A stretch of DNA of 36,972 bases from the NCBI GenBank assembly GCA_949529985.1, contig CATIRS010000050.1, positions 1 to 36,972 of the forward strand, read 5' to 3'. This DNA comes from Owenweeksia sp. TMED14. Its GTDB lineage: Bacteria > Bacteroidota > Bacteroidia > Flavobacteriales > Schleiferiaceae. The position numbers and the translations under genes are program-made. Shown here in pieces: positions 8,888-17,297 of the stretch; position 1 is the first letter of the stretch; each line of letters begins with the position of its first letter. A model generated the notes under the pieces. It searched no databases. It saw only the letters and a program-made list of their open reading frames with translations, and was not told the DNA's origin.

Positions 8888-8933
8888 TCTTATTTTAAAG
8901 CTTTTTTCGATTAAAAAATGAGGTAGACTGAAC

Positions 8934-8941
8934 TATCTTTG
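8934..8941 (+). promoter_or_regulatory. -7 box TATCTTTG upstream of lpd
   Basis: A perfect TAnnTTTG match 24 nt before the lpd ATG at 8966. It would give a leader of roughly 18-20 nt, unlike the leaderless genes in this window. It probably drives lpd-pabB-tilS. Confidence 0.55.
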
Positions 8942-8965
8942 TTTAGTAAAACAAATTCAAATATT

Positions 8966-10360
8966 ATGCAGTTTGACGTCGTAGTTGTTGGTTCAGGCCC
9001 AGGAGGATATGTAAGTGCAATTAGATGTGCTCAATTAGGCCTTAAAACGGCAATAGTGGAGAAGTACAATACGCTCGGAGGCACTTGCTTGAATGTGGGG
9101 TGCATACCCTCTAAAGCCTTGCTGGATTCATCTGAGCATTTTCATAATGCAGTACATAATTTTGAACAACACGGCATTGAAGGCCCAGCTCCAGTAGTGA
9201 ATATGGCAAAGCTTATTGGTCGGAAAGATTCTGTAGTTGACGCAACTTGTCAAGGAATTGAATTCTTAATGAAGAAGAATAAAATTGAAGTAATTCATGG
9301 TTCAGCTTCAATGATAAGTGATAATTCTATTGAAGTTAGGGGCTCGGACAAACTGAAAATTAATGCTAAGAATATAATTTTGGCAACCGGATCTAAACCA
9401 ATAGAATTGCCATTTGCTAAATTTGATAAGGAGAGGATAATTTCATCTACCGAAGCTCTTAAACTTCATGAAATACCCAAACATCTAGTTGTTATCGGTG
9501 GAGGAGTTATTGGTTTGGAAATGGGTTCTGTTTATAAACGTCTTGGTGCTAAAGTAACCGTTGTGGAATATGGGAGTAGTATTATTCCTGCTATGGATTC
9601 TTCATGTGGAAAAGAACTTCAGCGCAGTCTTAGAAAGCTTGGAATCATATTTCACATGTCTTCAAAAGTTGAAAAAGTAACTCGAGAAGGAGACGTTGTG
9701 AAAGTTGAAAGTATAGATTCTAAAGGAAAGCCTTTCATTTTAGCGGCGGATTACTGTCTTGTTGCAGTAGGCAGGAAATCATACTCTGAGGGTTTAGGGC
9801 TTGAAAAAGTAGGAGTTGATTTAGATGATCGAGGTCGTATAAAAGTCAATGAAAATTTACAAACTAATAAATCAAATGTCTTCGCTATAGGTGATGCAGT
9901 TAAAGGAGCTATGCTCGCCCACAAAGCAGAAGAAGAGGGGGTGGCTGTTGCAGAATTTATTGCCGGTCAAAAACCACATATTAATTATAACTTAATTCCA
10001 AATATTGTTTACACATGGCCAGAGGTTGCTAGTGTAGGTAAAACAGAAGATCAGTTGAAAGAAGGTGGTCAATCATATAAAGTTGGGTCATTTCCTATGC
10101 GCGCTCTTGGCCGTTCTAGGGCTTCTACAGACATAGATGGAATGGTGAAAATTCTCGCTGATTCTGCTACGGATGAAGTTTTAGGCGTCCATATTGTAGC
10201 GGCTAGAGCTGCAGATCTGATCATGGAAGCAGTTGTGGCTATGGAGTTTCGCGCATCTGCTGAAGATATTGCAAGAATATGTCACGGCCATCCAACCTAT
10301 GCAGAAGCTATAAAGGAAGCGGCGCTTGACGCTACTGATAAAAGAGCAATACACGCGTAA
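8966..10360 (+). CDS. lpdA: Dihydrolipoyl dehydrogenase
   Basis: FAD-dependent E3 component of 2-oxoacid dehydrogenase and glycine-cleavage complexes; it reoxidises dihydrolipoamide with NAD+. The sequence shows an N-terminal FAD Rossmann motif (VVGSGPGGYV), the redox disulfide C41-x4-C46 in GGTCLNVGCIPSKALL, a second Rossmann motif (VIGGGVIGLE), the AIGDA segment and the C-terminal dimer motif CHGHPTYAEAIKEAA, whose His-Glu pair completes the active site. The ATG at 8966 gives 464 aa, the family length; an in-frame TTG at 8939 is rejected. pabB follows after 2 nt. Confidence 0.95.
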   Translation: MQFDVVVVGSGPGGYVSAIRCAQLGLKTAIVEKYNTLGGTCLNVGCIPSKALLDSSEHFHNAVHNFEQHGIEGPAPVVNMAKLIGRKDSVVDATCQGIEFLMKKNKIEVIHGSASMISDNSIEVRGSDKLKINAKNIILATGSKPIELPFAKFDKERIISSTEALKLHEIPKHLVVIGGGVIGLEMGSVYKRLGAKVTVVEYGSSIIPAMDSSCGKELQRSLRKLGIIFHMSSKVEKVTREGDVVKVESIDSKGKPFILAADYCLVAVGRKSYSEGLGLEKVGVDLDDRGRIKVNENLQTNKSNVFAIGDAVKGAMLAHKAEEEGVAVAEFIAGQKPHINYNLIPNIVYTWPEVASVGKTEDQLKEGGQSYKVGSFPMRALGRSRASTDIDGMVKILADSATDEVLGVHIVAARAADLIMEAVVAMEFRASAEDIARICHGHPTYAEAIKEAALDATDKRAIHA

Positions 10361-10362
10361 TA

Positions 10363-11688
10363 ATGCCATATCAGACGCATGAGTTGAATATCGCGTCTGC
10401 TGAAATCCATTCGGCTTTGTGCAGTGCGGCTAAGACTTTTTCATACTTTTCTCTTTTAGAGACTGGTTCTGCTTTGATTAATTCACCTGAAGTTTTAGAT
10501 AAGTATGATTTCTTAGCAGCAGGTGGAAGTGTAAATACATTTTCATACTCAGACGCTACTTCTAATGCTTGGAAAGAGTTAAAGAATAATTGGCGTTCAA
10601 GTCCAACATGGTGGTTTGGTATATTGAGTTATGATCTTAAAAATGCTCTAGAAAAAACTTCTTTTTCTAGACACCCCCAAAATCCAAATTTCCCAGAAAT
10701 TATTTTTTTTGAACCAGAATGGGTCGTTATTTCAGAAAAAGGAATCATAAAATTATATACACATAAAACAAGAAATATTGAGGCTTATTCTTGGTGGGAT
10801 GGTATCTTGGTTAGGGGGCTGGAAGGTTTAAAAAAAAATGATGGTGTAAAGCTAAAAGATTCATTAACTATTAACGATTATCTGAAAAAAGCGAATCAGA
10901 TGAAAAGTTGGATCGATTATGGCGATATTTATGAGGCAAACTTGTGCGTGCCATACTATGGATTTGGAAAGGTTGAACCCATGTGCGTCTACAAAGACTT
11001 ACAGCTAAAGGCTGAGGCTCCGATGGCAGGATACTTCCAAATTCCATCGACTATTTTGATATCAGCCTCGCCTGAGAGATATTTATCTCTTCGCAAGGAT
11101 AAACACGAAATTAATATTTATAGTCAGCCGATAAAAGGAACCGCGGCTAGGAGTGAAAACCTTGAAAAAGACTTAAACTCTGCGAATGATTTGTTAAATT
11201 CTGAAAAAGAACGTAGTGAGAATACAATGATTGTTGATCTAGTGCGCAATGATATCTCAAGAGTTTCAAAGCAAAGGTCAGTGAAAGTAAATAGGTATCT
11301 AGAGCTTAGGAAGCTCCCTACGGTTTATCATTTGGTTTCCACTATTCAAGGCGTAATTAAAGATGATTTAGATTGGATAAGTGCTATAGAGGCAACATTC
11401 CCAATGGGAAGCATGACCGGAGCTCCAAAAATTCGCGCTATGGAGAGAATAGATAGTTTGGAAACAGCGAGAAGAGGATGGTATTCTGGAGCACTTGGAT
11501 ATGTAACGCCTGAAGGCGAATGTGATTTTAATGTTATTATTCGTAGTTTATTGTTTGAAAAACAGGATCATAAATGGACTTCATGGGCTGGCTCTGCTTT
11601 AACAATTGATTCTGACTCAAAAAAAGAATGGGATGAGATAAATTTGAAAATAGATGCTCCAAAGCGAGCTCTAGATTTTAATAATTAA
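10363..11688 (+). CDS. pabB: Aminodeoxychorismate synthase component I
   Basis: Chorismate-utilising enzyme of p-aminobenzoate/folate synthesis (441 aa). Motif PIKGT with Lys258 is the signature of PabB; anthranilate synthases carry PIAGT. Other family blocks are SPERYL, the ENTMIVDLVRND stretch, FPMGSMTGAPK and the YSGALGY block. The glutamine amidotransferase partner is not in the window. The position between lpd and tilS, with 2-nt spacings on both sides, indicates one transcription unit. folC at 18-19 kb acts in the same folate pathway. Confidence 0.9.
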   Translation: MPYQTHELNIASAEIHSALCSAAKTFSYFSLLETGSALINSPEVLDKYDFLAAGGSVNTFSYSDATSNAWKELKNNWRSSPTWWFGILSYDLKNALEKTSFSRHPQNPNFPEIIFFEPEWVVISEKGIIKLYTHKTRNIEAYSWWDGILVRGLEGLKKNDGVKLKDSLTINDYLKKANQMKSWIDYGDIYEANLCVPYYGFGKVEPMCVYKDLQLKAEAPMAGYFQIPSTILISASPERYLSLRKDKHEINIYSQPIKGTAARSENLEKDLNSANDLLNSEKERSENTMIVDLVRNDISRVSKQRSVKVNRYLELRKLPTVYHLVSTIQGVIKDDLDWISAIEATFPMGSMTGAPKIRAMERIDSLETARRGWYSGALGYVTPEGECDFNVIIRSLLFEKQDHKWTSWAGSALTIDSDSKKEWDEINLKIDAPKRALDFNN

Positions 11689-11690
11689 AA

Positions 11691-13058
11691 ATGGCACTGA
11701 AGAATGTGAGTCTAATTGAAGAGATAGATGGCTTTTTAAAAGATGTGCCTAGACCCTATGTATTAATGTTTTCAGGTGGTCAGGACTCTGTTGTTCTTGC
11801 TCATCTATTATTAGGTTTGAAAATCCCATTTTTTATCTTTCATGTTAACTATGGGCTAAGAGACATAGAGTCTGAATTGGATGAAAAATTTGTTCATGAC
11901 TTTTGCTCGAAATACTCAATCGCTTATAAAATAGTTCATGCACCAAAAGACTTTCATCTTGATTCAGGTTTGCAAGCGCGGGCTCGTGATCTTAGATACA
12001 CTGCTGTTAAAGAGTATTCTGCTGAACTTCAAATATCTTCAATTTTAACAGCTCAACATGCCAATGATTCCGTAGAAACATTTTTGTTTCATGCTGCTCG
12101 AGGAACTGGTCTAGATGGCTTAATTTCTATGCAATCTAGAAACGGCAATGTTTTTAGACCTCTTTGGTCAGTATCAAAAGATTTAATTAATGATTTTGCA
12201 GAACGCGAAAATGTTATTTGGCGTGACGATTCATCAAATAATAGTAATAAATATACTCGGAATGACATTCGAAACAATGCTATTCCAGCATTAATAAATG
12301 CTGTACCACAATCTTTAAATGGCATAAGAAAAACTCAAAAAAACCTACGAGAGCTTAAATCTTATATTGAAACATCTATGCGACGTGATAGTGATTTATT
12401 CTTGAATAAATCTATTTCTATCCCAGGCGCTAAAGTAATCAATCCCAGTATTTTCCAAAATCTTGATGGTGCAGTAATTATTAATTATATCCTTAAACCG
12501 TATGCTCAATTTAATTTTGATAGTATTTTGTCTTTGAGTAAATCCCAAATTGGATCATTTATCGAATTAAATGGTTGGCAATTGTGGTCTGAGCGCGAAG
12601 GTCTTATATTGTTAAGTCCTGCTATGGTTAAAAGTCATCTGATCGAACAAAAAAAAGTTGATCTAAATCCTGATGTTATTTGTCTTACTGGTAATTTATG
12701 GAATGGCCACACATGGAATCACAGCAAAAAATGGGAAATAAAGTACTTTGAAGTTTTAAAAGTTAATTATTTTGGAGATTTAATAAATCCTATTATGCGA
12801 ATTCCTAAAATTGGTCAATATTTGGTTTGGAGGCCCTGGAAAAATGGAGATTATATTTATCCATTAGGCATGAAAGGGAAGAAGAAGGTTAGTGACCTAC
12901 TTTCTGATTCGAAAATCCCATCAAGTATTAAACATAAACAAGTATTGCTTTCAAGCTCAAATGAAGCTGGTGAAGTTTATTGGATTCCAGGATTAAAGAT
13001 CAGTCGGACCATCCAAATTGAAGATCAAAAAAAATATATCCAGTTTAATGGCCAATGA
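11691..13058 (+). CDS. tilS: tRNA(Ile)-lysidine synthase
   Basis: Converts C34 of tRNA-Ile(CAU) to lysidine using ATP and lysine; essential for reading AUA codons. The N-terminal PP-loop is SGGQDS (residues 28-33), followed by HVNYGLR, the ARDLRY block, TAQHANDSVET, and the D(D)SSNNSNKYTRNDIRN motif typical of TilS. The usual TAHH is TAQH here, so the first His is replaced by Gln. The C-terminal substrate-binding region extends to 455 aa, the normal size. It starts 2 nt after pabB, and a DsbD-like gene follows 18 nt later. Confidence 0.92.
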   Translation: MALKNVSLIEEIDGFLKDVPRPYVLMFSGGQDSVVLAHLLLGLKIPFFIFHVNYGLRDIESELDEKFVHDFCSKYSIAYKIVHAPKDFHLDSGLQARARDLRYTAVKEYSAELQISSILTAQHANDSVETFLFHAARGTGLDGLISMQSRNGNVFRPLWSVSKDLINDFAERENVIWRDDSSNNSNKYTRNDIRNNAIPALINAVPQSLNGIRKTQKNLRELKSYIETSMRRDSDLFLNKSISIPGAKVINPSIFQNLDGAVIINYILKPYAQFNFDSILSLSKSQIGSFIELNGWQLWSEREGLILLSPAMVKSHLIEQKKVDLNPDVICLTGNLWNGHTWNHSKKWEIKYFEVLKVNYFGDLINPIMRIPKIGQYLVWRPWKNGDYIYPLGMKGKKKVSDLLSDSKIPSSIKHKQVLLSSSNEAGEVYWIPGLKISRTIQIEDQKKYIQFNGQ

Positions 13059-13063
13059 TCCGT

Positions 13064-13071
13064 TATTTTTG
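13064..13071 (+). promoter_or_regulatory. -7 box TATTTTTG of the dsbD-like gene
   Basis: A perfect TAnnTTTG box in the 18-bp gap after tilS, five bases before the ATG at 13077. It suggests an internal promoter giving a leaderless message for dsbD-DUF4254-GT9. A TTTA at 13044-13047 could serve as a weak -33 element. Confidence 0.5.
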
Positions 13072-13076
13072 TGGCA

Positions 13077-15068
13077 ATGAAAGTTATTAAAAGACTATTC
13101 CTGGCTATTCTGATTATACTTGGATCATTGCAAGTCAATGCCCAAATATTGACTCCTGTCGAGTGGTCAACTAATGTTGATGGAAAATATTTAGAGGCTA
13201 TCGCAACTCTCGAGCCTGGCTGGCATTTATATAGTCAGTATAATGATGATTTTCCATTTCCTACGAAATTCACTTTTGATTCGGCTTCGTTTTCAGAGAA
13301 CAATAATGCTGTGATCAGTTTTTTTGACTCCGATTATTTTCAAGAACCTTCTCCGATTACAGAGTTTGTCAAGGAATTTGATATGGAATTATCTTTTTTT
13401 AAGGATAAAGTTGTTTTTCGTCAAAAAATAGATAAGCGCAATACGCAAGAATTAATATTAGAAGCTGAAGTTGAATTTATCGTATGCAATGATGAGATGT
13501 GTCTGCCTCCGGACTATTTAAAGCTCACATGGAATATTCCAGCTGCAGATCAAATTGTATCAAAAAGTAGTTCAACAGTAAATGGTGATCAGACAAATAT
13601 TAATTCTGATGATTTAATGCCAACTTCAGAAATACAAGAGAAAAAAGAAATCATCAGAGATGCTGTAATCTCGGATAGCTTGTTAGGGATTTTTGGCGAG
13701 GGTATGTTTTGGGGATTTTTTGCAATTATTATGCCTTGTATATTCCCGATGATTCCTCTAACTGTCAGTTTTTTTATGAAACAAAGTAAAAACCGTTCTG
13801 AAGGAATTAGTAAAGCGATTACTTATGGTGTAAGCATCAATGTGATCTATGTGGCTTTAGGTCTCTTGGTTACCATTATTTTCGGTGGAGATGCCCTAAA
13901 TGCATTGGCAACAAACCCTTGGTTTAATTTGGCATTCTTTTTTCTATTTGTTGTTTTTGCAATTAGTTTCTTCGGTGCGTTTGAAATTACATTACCCTCT
14001 AAATGGGTAGATGGATCCGATACATTATCAAATAAAGGTGGGCTCTTTGGTATATTTTTCATGGCATTCACTTTGGCTTTAGTCTCTTTTAGTTGCACCG
14101 GGCCATTGATAGGGACCCTTCTTGTTCGAGCAAGTCAATCCGGGGAATTATTAGCTCCTGCGATTGGAATGTTTGGATTCTCCTTTGCCCTAAGTTTACC
14201 TTTTATGCTTTTTGCAGCTTTTCCAAGTTGGTTACAATCCCTACCGAAATCAGGAGGGTGGCTGAATGTAGCAAAAGTTGTTTTGGGATTCTTAGAATTA
14301 GCTTTTGCTTTGAAATTCCTTTCCACAGCAGATATGGTTTGGCAATATCATATGTTAAACCGTGAACTTTTTATAGCTATTTGGACAGGCATTTCATTTG
14401 TTACTGCCTTTTACTTATTTGGCGGTTTTAGGCTCCCTAACGATAGTAAGTCTGATTATTTGGGCGTCGGAAGAATGCTCTTAGGTTCTGTATTTTTAAT
14501 TATATCTTTTTACCTATTGCCTGGGATTTTTGGTGCGCCAGTAAAATTAATTTCAGGTTTCCCACCACCGTTACACTATTCTGAACAGTATGGCTCCGAT
14601 GTATCAGCATCTTCTCATATCGATAAGGATAAAAAGATTTTTAATAATGACTTAGAGGGAGCTGTTGCTTTTGCTAAAGAGGTTAATAAGCCTGTAATGA
14701 TTGATTTTACTGGATGGGGTTGTGTTAACTGTCGAAAAATGGAGGAACAAGTATGGACGGATTTAAGGGTTAAAAACATACTGTCAAAAGAAGTTGTTTT
14801 AGTCTCATTATATGTAGATGAGAGGATTGTATTGCCTAAAGATGAACAATATATTTCTGAAGTTTCAGGAAAAACGATAAAAAGAGTAGGTCAGAAATGG
14901 AGTGATTTTCAAGCTACTAATTATAATACTAACGCTCAGCCTTATTATATTCTTATTGACCCTAATGGGAGCTTTGAACCATTAAATGGCAGCGCAGCAT
15001 ATCATCCAGATGCAAGTGTTTTTGTTGATTGGCTTCAAGATGGTATTGATAGATTTAAGATTTTATGA
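13077..15068 (+). CDS. dsbD: DsbD-like thiol:disulfide interchange protein
   Basis: Three-module protein that moves electrons from cytoplasmic thioredoxin to the periplasm (663 aa). After a signal peptide (cleavage near NAQ), the N-terminal domain carries C137/C142 in VCNDEMCLPP, as in DsbD-alpha. The central membrane domain (about 205-500, eight helices) has C221 in MPCIFPMIP and C340 in FSCTGPL. The C-terminal thioredoxin domain has C549-V-N-C552 in a GWGCVNC motif. The ATG at 13077 is preferred to a GTG two codons earlier, because the signal peptide begins MKVIKR. The stop overlaps the next gene's ATG (ATGA). The likely role is reduction of periplasmic thiols or cytochrome c maturation. 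Confidence 0.92.
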   Translation: MKVIKRLFLAILIILGSLQVNAQILTPVEWSTNVDGKYLEAIATLEPGWHLYSQYNDDFPFPTKFTFDSASFSENNNAVISFFDSDYFQEPSPITEFVKEFDMELSFFKDKVVFRQKIDKRNTQELILEAEVEFIVCNDEMCLPPDYLKLTWNIPAADQIVSKSSSTVNGDQTNINSDDLMPTSEIQEKKEIIRDAVISDSLLGIFGEGMFWGFFAIIMPCIFPMIPLTVSFFMKQSKNRSEGISKAITYGVSINVIYVALGLLVTIIFGGDALNALATNPWFNLAFFFLFVVFAISFFGAFEITLPSKWVDGSDTLSNKGGLFGIFFMAFTLALVSFSCTGPLIGTLLVRASQSGELLAPAIGMFGFSFALSLPFMLFAAFPSWLQSLPKSGGWLNVAKVVLGFLELAFALKFLSTADMVWQYHMLNRELFIAIWTGISFVTAFYLFGGFRLPNDSKSDYLGVGRMLLGSVFLIISFYLLPGIFGAPVKLISGFPPPLHYSEQYGSDVSASSHIDKDKKIFNNDLEGAVAFAKEVNKPVMIDFTGWGCVNCRKMEEQVWTDLRVKNILSKEVVLVSLYVDERIVLPKDEQYISEVSGKTIKRVGQKWSDFQATNYNTNAQPYYILIDPNGSFEPLNGSAAYHPDASVFVDWLQDGIDRFKIL

Positions 15069-15664
15069 CTGCGGACTGGGCAATAAAATTATTTAGAAAG
15101 GCTATTAATGATTATCATCAATTGGATAAATTAGAGCCGGCTTGTCCGAGAATTTCCACAGAAGATAATTTATCTAAAATTTTTTTCCAAAAAGCATGGA
15201 TAGATATCGTTCAATGGCACCTGGAGGATGAAATTAGACGAGAAGATTTACCTCCTATTGATTTTATTTCTTTAAAGCGAAGAATTGATACACTGAATCA
15301 ACGTCGAACGGGAATAGTAGAAAAAATGGACGCTATTTTAAAAGAGTTATTGCAGCCTGACGAAAATTCGGATGGATCAATAAGGACGGAATCATTGGGT
15401 TGGGCTATGGATCGCTTAAGTATTTTACAGTTAAAGATATATCATATGGATATTGAATCAGCCCGACAAAATTCAAATTTTGACCTTGTTAAAGAAGCAA
15501 AGTCTCGTCTGCGGAAACTGGAATTGCAAAATAAGAATCTAATTGATAGTATAAATGAGCTTATCAGTGATTTAAAATCTGGCGATGTTAAGTATAATAT
15601 TTTTGAACAACATAAATTATATAATGACCCGGATACAAATCCTGCACTTTATGGCGTTGAATAA
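15065..15664 (+). CDS. DUF4254 domain protein
   Basis: Predicted cytoplasmic, mostly alpha-helical protein of 199 aa with no signal peptide. It matches the DUF4254 family by its opening (IKLFRKAINDYHQLD), the FQKAWIDIVQWHLEDEIRR segment, the IDTLNQRRTGIVEKMD helix and LGWAMDRLSIL. The function is unknown. In Bacteroidota these proteins commonly sit beside a GT9 glycosyltransferase, as here (2-nt gap), so a role in LPS or glycan assembly is a reasonable inference. Translation is coupled to the DsbD-like gene through the ATGA overlap. Confidence 0.8.
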   Translation: MTADWAIKLFRKAINDYHQLDKLEPACPRISTEDNLSKIFFQKAWIDIVQWHLEDEIRREDLPPIDFISLKRRIDTLNQRRTGIVEKMDAILKELLQPDENSDGSIRTESLGWAMDRLSILQLKIYHMDIESARQNSNFDLVKEAKSRLRKLELQNKNLIDSINELISDLKSGDVKYNIFEQHKLYNDPDTNPALYGVE

Positions 15665-15666
15665 AG

Positions 15667-16647
15667 ATGACTGATAGAAAACACATTGCAGTTGCTCGTT
15701 TTTCAGCTCTTGGTGACGTATTCATGCTCTTTTCGGTGATGGAAGATGCTACTTTTCAGGATTCTTCTGTTTCTTTTACTTTATTCACAAGACCAGATAT
15801 TGCTGCTAATCTTCCGAGTGTCAGAAGTATTCGAGTTGTTGATTTAGATGTATCCGGTGATTATAGATCTTGGTTGAGCCAGTTATCTTTCTTTTGGGGT
15901 TGGTTCAGAAGTAATTCGCCCAATTTTGTATTTGATGCTCATTCACATTTGCGAACAGTAGTTTTTTATTCTCTGGCATATTTGATGGGCTACAAAGTAA
16001 AGAGGTTTTCAAAAAAAAGAAATTTAAGAAAGGCATTTTTGAGAAAAAAAATTAAAAGTCTTCCCAGTGTTCAAGAAGAAATTAGTCTTGTTTTGAAGTC
16101 TTTTGGTGTGAAATATAACTCTCCAATGTTTTCTTTAAAGCCTCCTCCTGAAAAATTATTAGCAGTCAAAAAAATCATTTGGATTATTTGTCCATTTTCC
16201 TCTAAAAAAACAAAAAGTTGGCCTTTACATAAAGCAATAAGTGTTGTGGAAGAACTTTTGAGTGAAGGGAATTCAATAATTATTCAGGGAACTGAAGAAG
16301 AATTAAAGAACTGGAATTATTCACATCCAAAGTTGAGTCTTGCTTCCGACATGGGATTTAGCGAAAAAGAAATGTGGCTTATGGCAAAAGGAGCTATAGT
16401 TTGTGATTCTGCGAATCAACATATTGCTGCAGCATATAATGTCCCCTCTGTTATTTTGTGGATGGGAACTTCACCAAAAGCCGGATTTAGGGCCTTAAAT
16501 AATAATTCTATCTCAATTGAGCCAGAGAACTTGCAATGCTGGCCATGTTCCATTGCTGGCCTGAATTATTGTTCGAGAAAAGACTTTGCTTGTAAAGATA
16601 TTCCCTCAGGAAAAATATTCTCTGCTGTCAAGGATTTGAGCAAATAG
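15667..16647 (+). CDS. GT9 glycosyltransferase (heptosyltransferase-like)
   Basis: Family 9 glycosyltransferase of the ADP-heptose:LPS heptosyltransferase group (326 aa), which adds sugars to the LPS core on the cytoplasmic face. Supporting motifs are the N-terminal VARFSALGDVFMLF, the central CPFSSKKTKSWPLHK block opening the C-terminal domain, and the donor-binding region CDSANQHIAAAYNVPSV, equivalent to the D/T-G-x-x-H-x-A-A motif. The usual DTGLxH is DSANQH here. The C terminus is Cys-rich (CWPCSIAGLNYCSRKDFAC), a feature also seen in other GT9 proteins. It is paired with the DUF4254 gene. Confidence 0.85.
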   Translation: MTDRKHIAVARFSALGDVFMLFSVMEDATFQDSSVSFTLFTRPDIAANLPSVRSIRVVDLDVSGDYRSWLSQLSFFWGWFRSNSPNFVFDAHSHLRTVVFYSLAYLMGYKVKRFSKKRNLRKAFLRKKIKSLPSVQEEISLVLKSFGVKYNSPMFSLKPPPEKLLAVKKIIWIICPFSSKKTKSWPLHKAISVVEELLSEGNSIIIQGTEEELKNWNYSHPKLSLASDMGFSEKEMWLMAKGAIVCDSANQHIAAAYNVPSVILWMGTSPKAGFRALNNNSISIEPENLQCWPCSIAGLNYCSRKDFACKDIPSGKIFSAVKDLSK

Positions 16648-16660
16648 TGATTTCTCAAAT
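16634..16660. terminator. Possible weak hairpin after GT9 gene
   Basis: A 7-bp inverted repeat (ATTTGAG, 13-nt loop, CTCAAAT) spans the GT9 stop codon in the 19-bp convergent gap. There is no T-run, so it is a weak terminator candidate at best. Confidence 0.25.
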
Positions 16661-16666
16661 TCTATG

Positions 16667-17254
16667 CTATTTCCAAGTCCTGTCTCTGGGATCTGGTGCA
16701 TTTTTAGTCCAATTAAGTGGTCCTTCACAACCGCCTATTTCTATTATTATGGATGATGGGCTCCCAAAATAGGTTAGCATTTTGCTTCTCCATTCACGAA
16801 ATGAAATTGGTTCAAATTGTGTACAAGGTTGATTTAATATTGAGACCCTTTCTTTTTCAATAATTATAATGCTAGGGTTCGCATGAGGGACAGTCCGTGT
16901 GTCTCTTCCGGGACGAATTTGATTGCCATCAATGAAGTTTTTGAGCCAGCGCTTCATGACCCAATTTAATTCTTCTTGGTCAACAAATTCATAAATATTT
17001 ATATAAATATCAAAGCGAACGTTTCGATCAAGATTATCTTTTGTCTTATTTCGTCCCTCTAATTTAAATCTTGTCTCAAAATCAGATTCTTCATACTCTA
17101 TCGATCCAAGCCTTTCTCCCCCGATATTGAATGATTTTATTTTATAATCTATTGAATGGTCAGTTTTAAATGCATTTATTCTCTGGAGTAAATCTTCATT
17201 TTGTCCAAACAATAAAGACGGAATTAAGAATATGATAAAACAATAATTTTTCAT
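16667..17254 (-). CDS. Exported protein of unknown function
   Basis: 195 aa from the ATG at 17254; a TTG seven codons upstream is rejected because the signal peptide starts at MKNYCF. The signal peptide ends around LLFGQ. The mature part is mixed alpha/beta with two Cys residues (in NQPCTQF and GGCEGP) that could form a disulfide, and an alternating FDIYINIYEF strand. I do not recognise a family. It is divergent from the next gene over 43 bp, and a TATCTTTT box lies 4 nt before the ATG. Confidence 0.65.
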   Translation of the reverse strand: MKNYCFIIFLIPSLLFGQNEDLLQRINAFKTDHSIDYKIKSFNIGGERLGSIEYEESDFETRFKLEGRNKTKDNLDRNVRFDIYINIYEFVDQEELNWVMKRWLKNFIDGNQIRPGRDTRTVPHANPSIIIIEKERVSILNQPCTQFEPISFREWRSKMLTYFGSPSSIIIEIGGCEGPLNWTKNAPDPRDRTWK

Positions 17255-17258
17255 ACAG

Positions 17259-17266
17259 AAAAGATA
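17259..17266 (-). promoter_or_regulatory. -7-like box TATCTTTT
   Basis: A one-mismatch TAnnTTTG box separated from the ATG at 17254 by CTGT, predicting a leaderless message for the unknown exported protein. Confidence 0.4.
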
Positions 17267-17285
17267 CGTCGTCAATTCTTCACAT

Positions 17286-17293
17286 TACATTTG
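17286..17293 (+). promoter_or_regulatory. -7 box TACATTTG
   Basis: A perfect TAnnTTTG box, then TCTC and the ATG at 17298. It lies 20 bp from the opposing box of the divergent gene. Confidence 0.55.
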
Positions 17294-17297
17294 TCTC

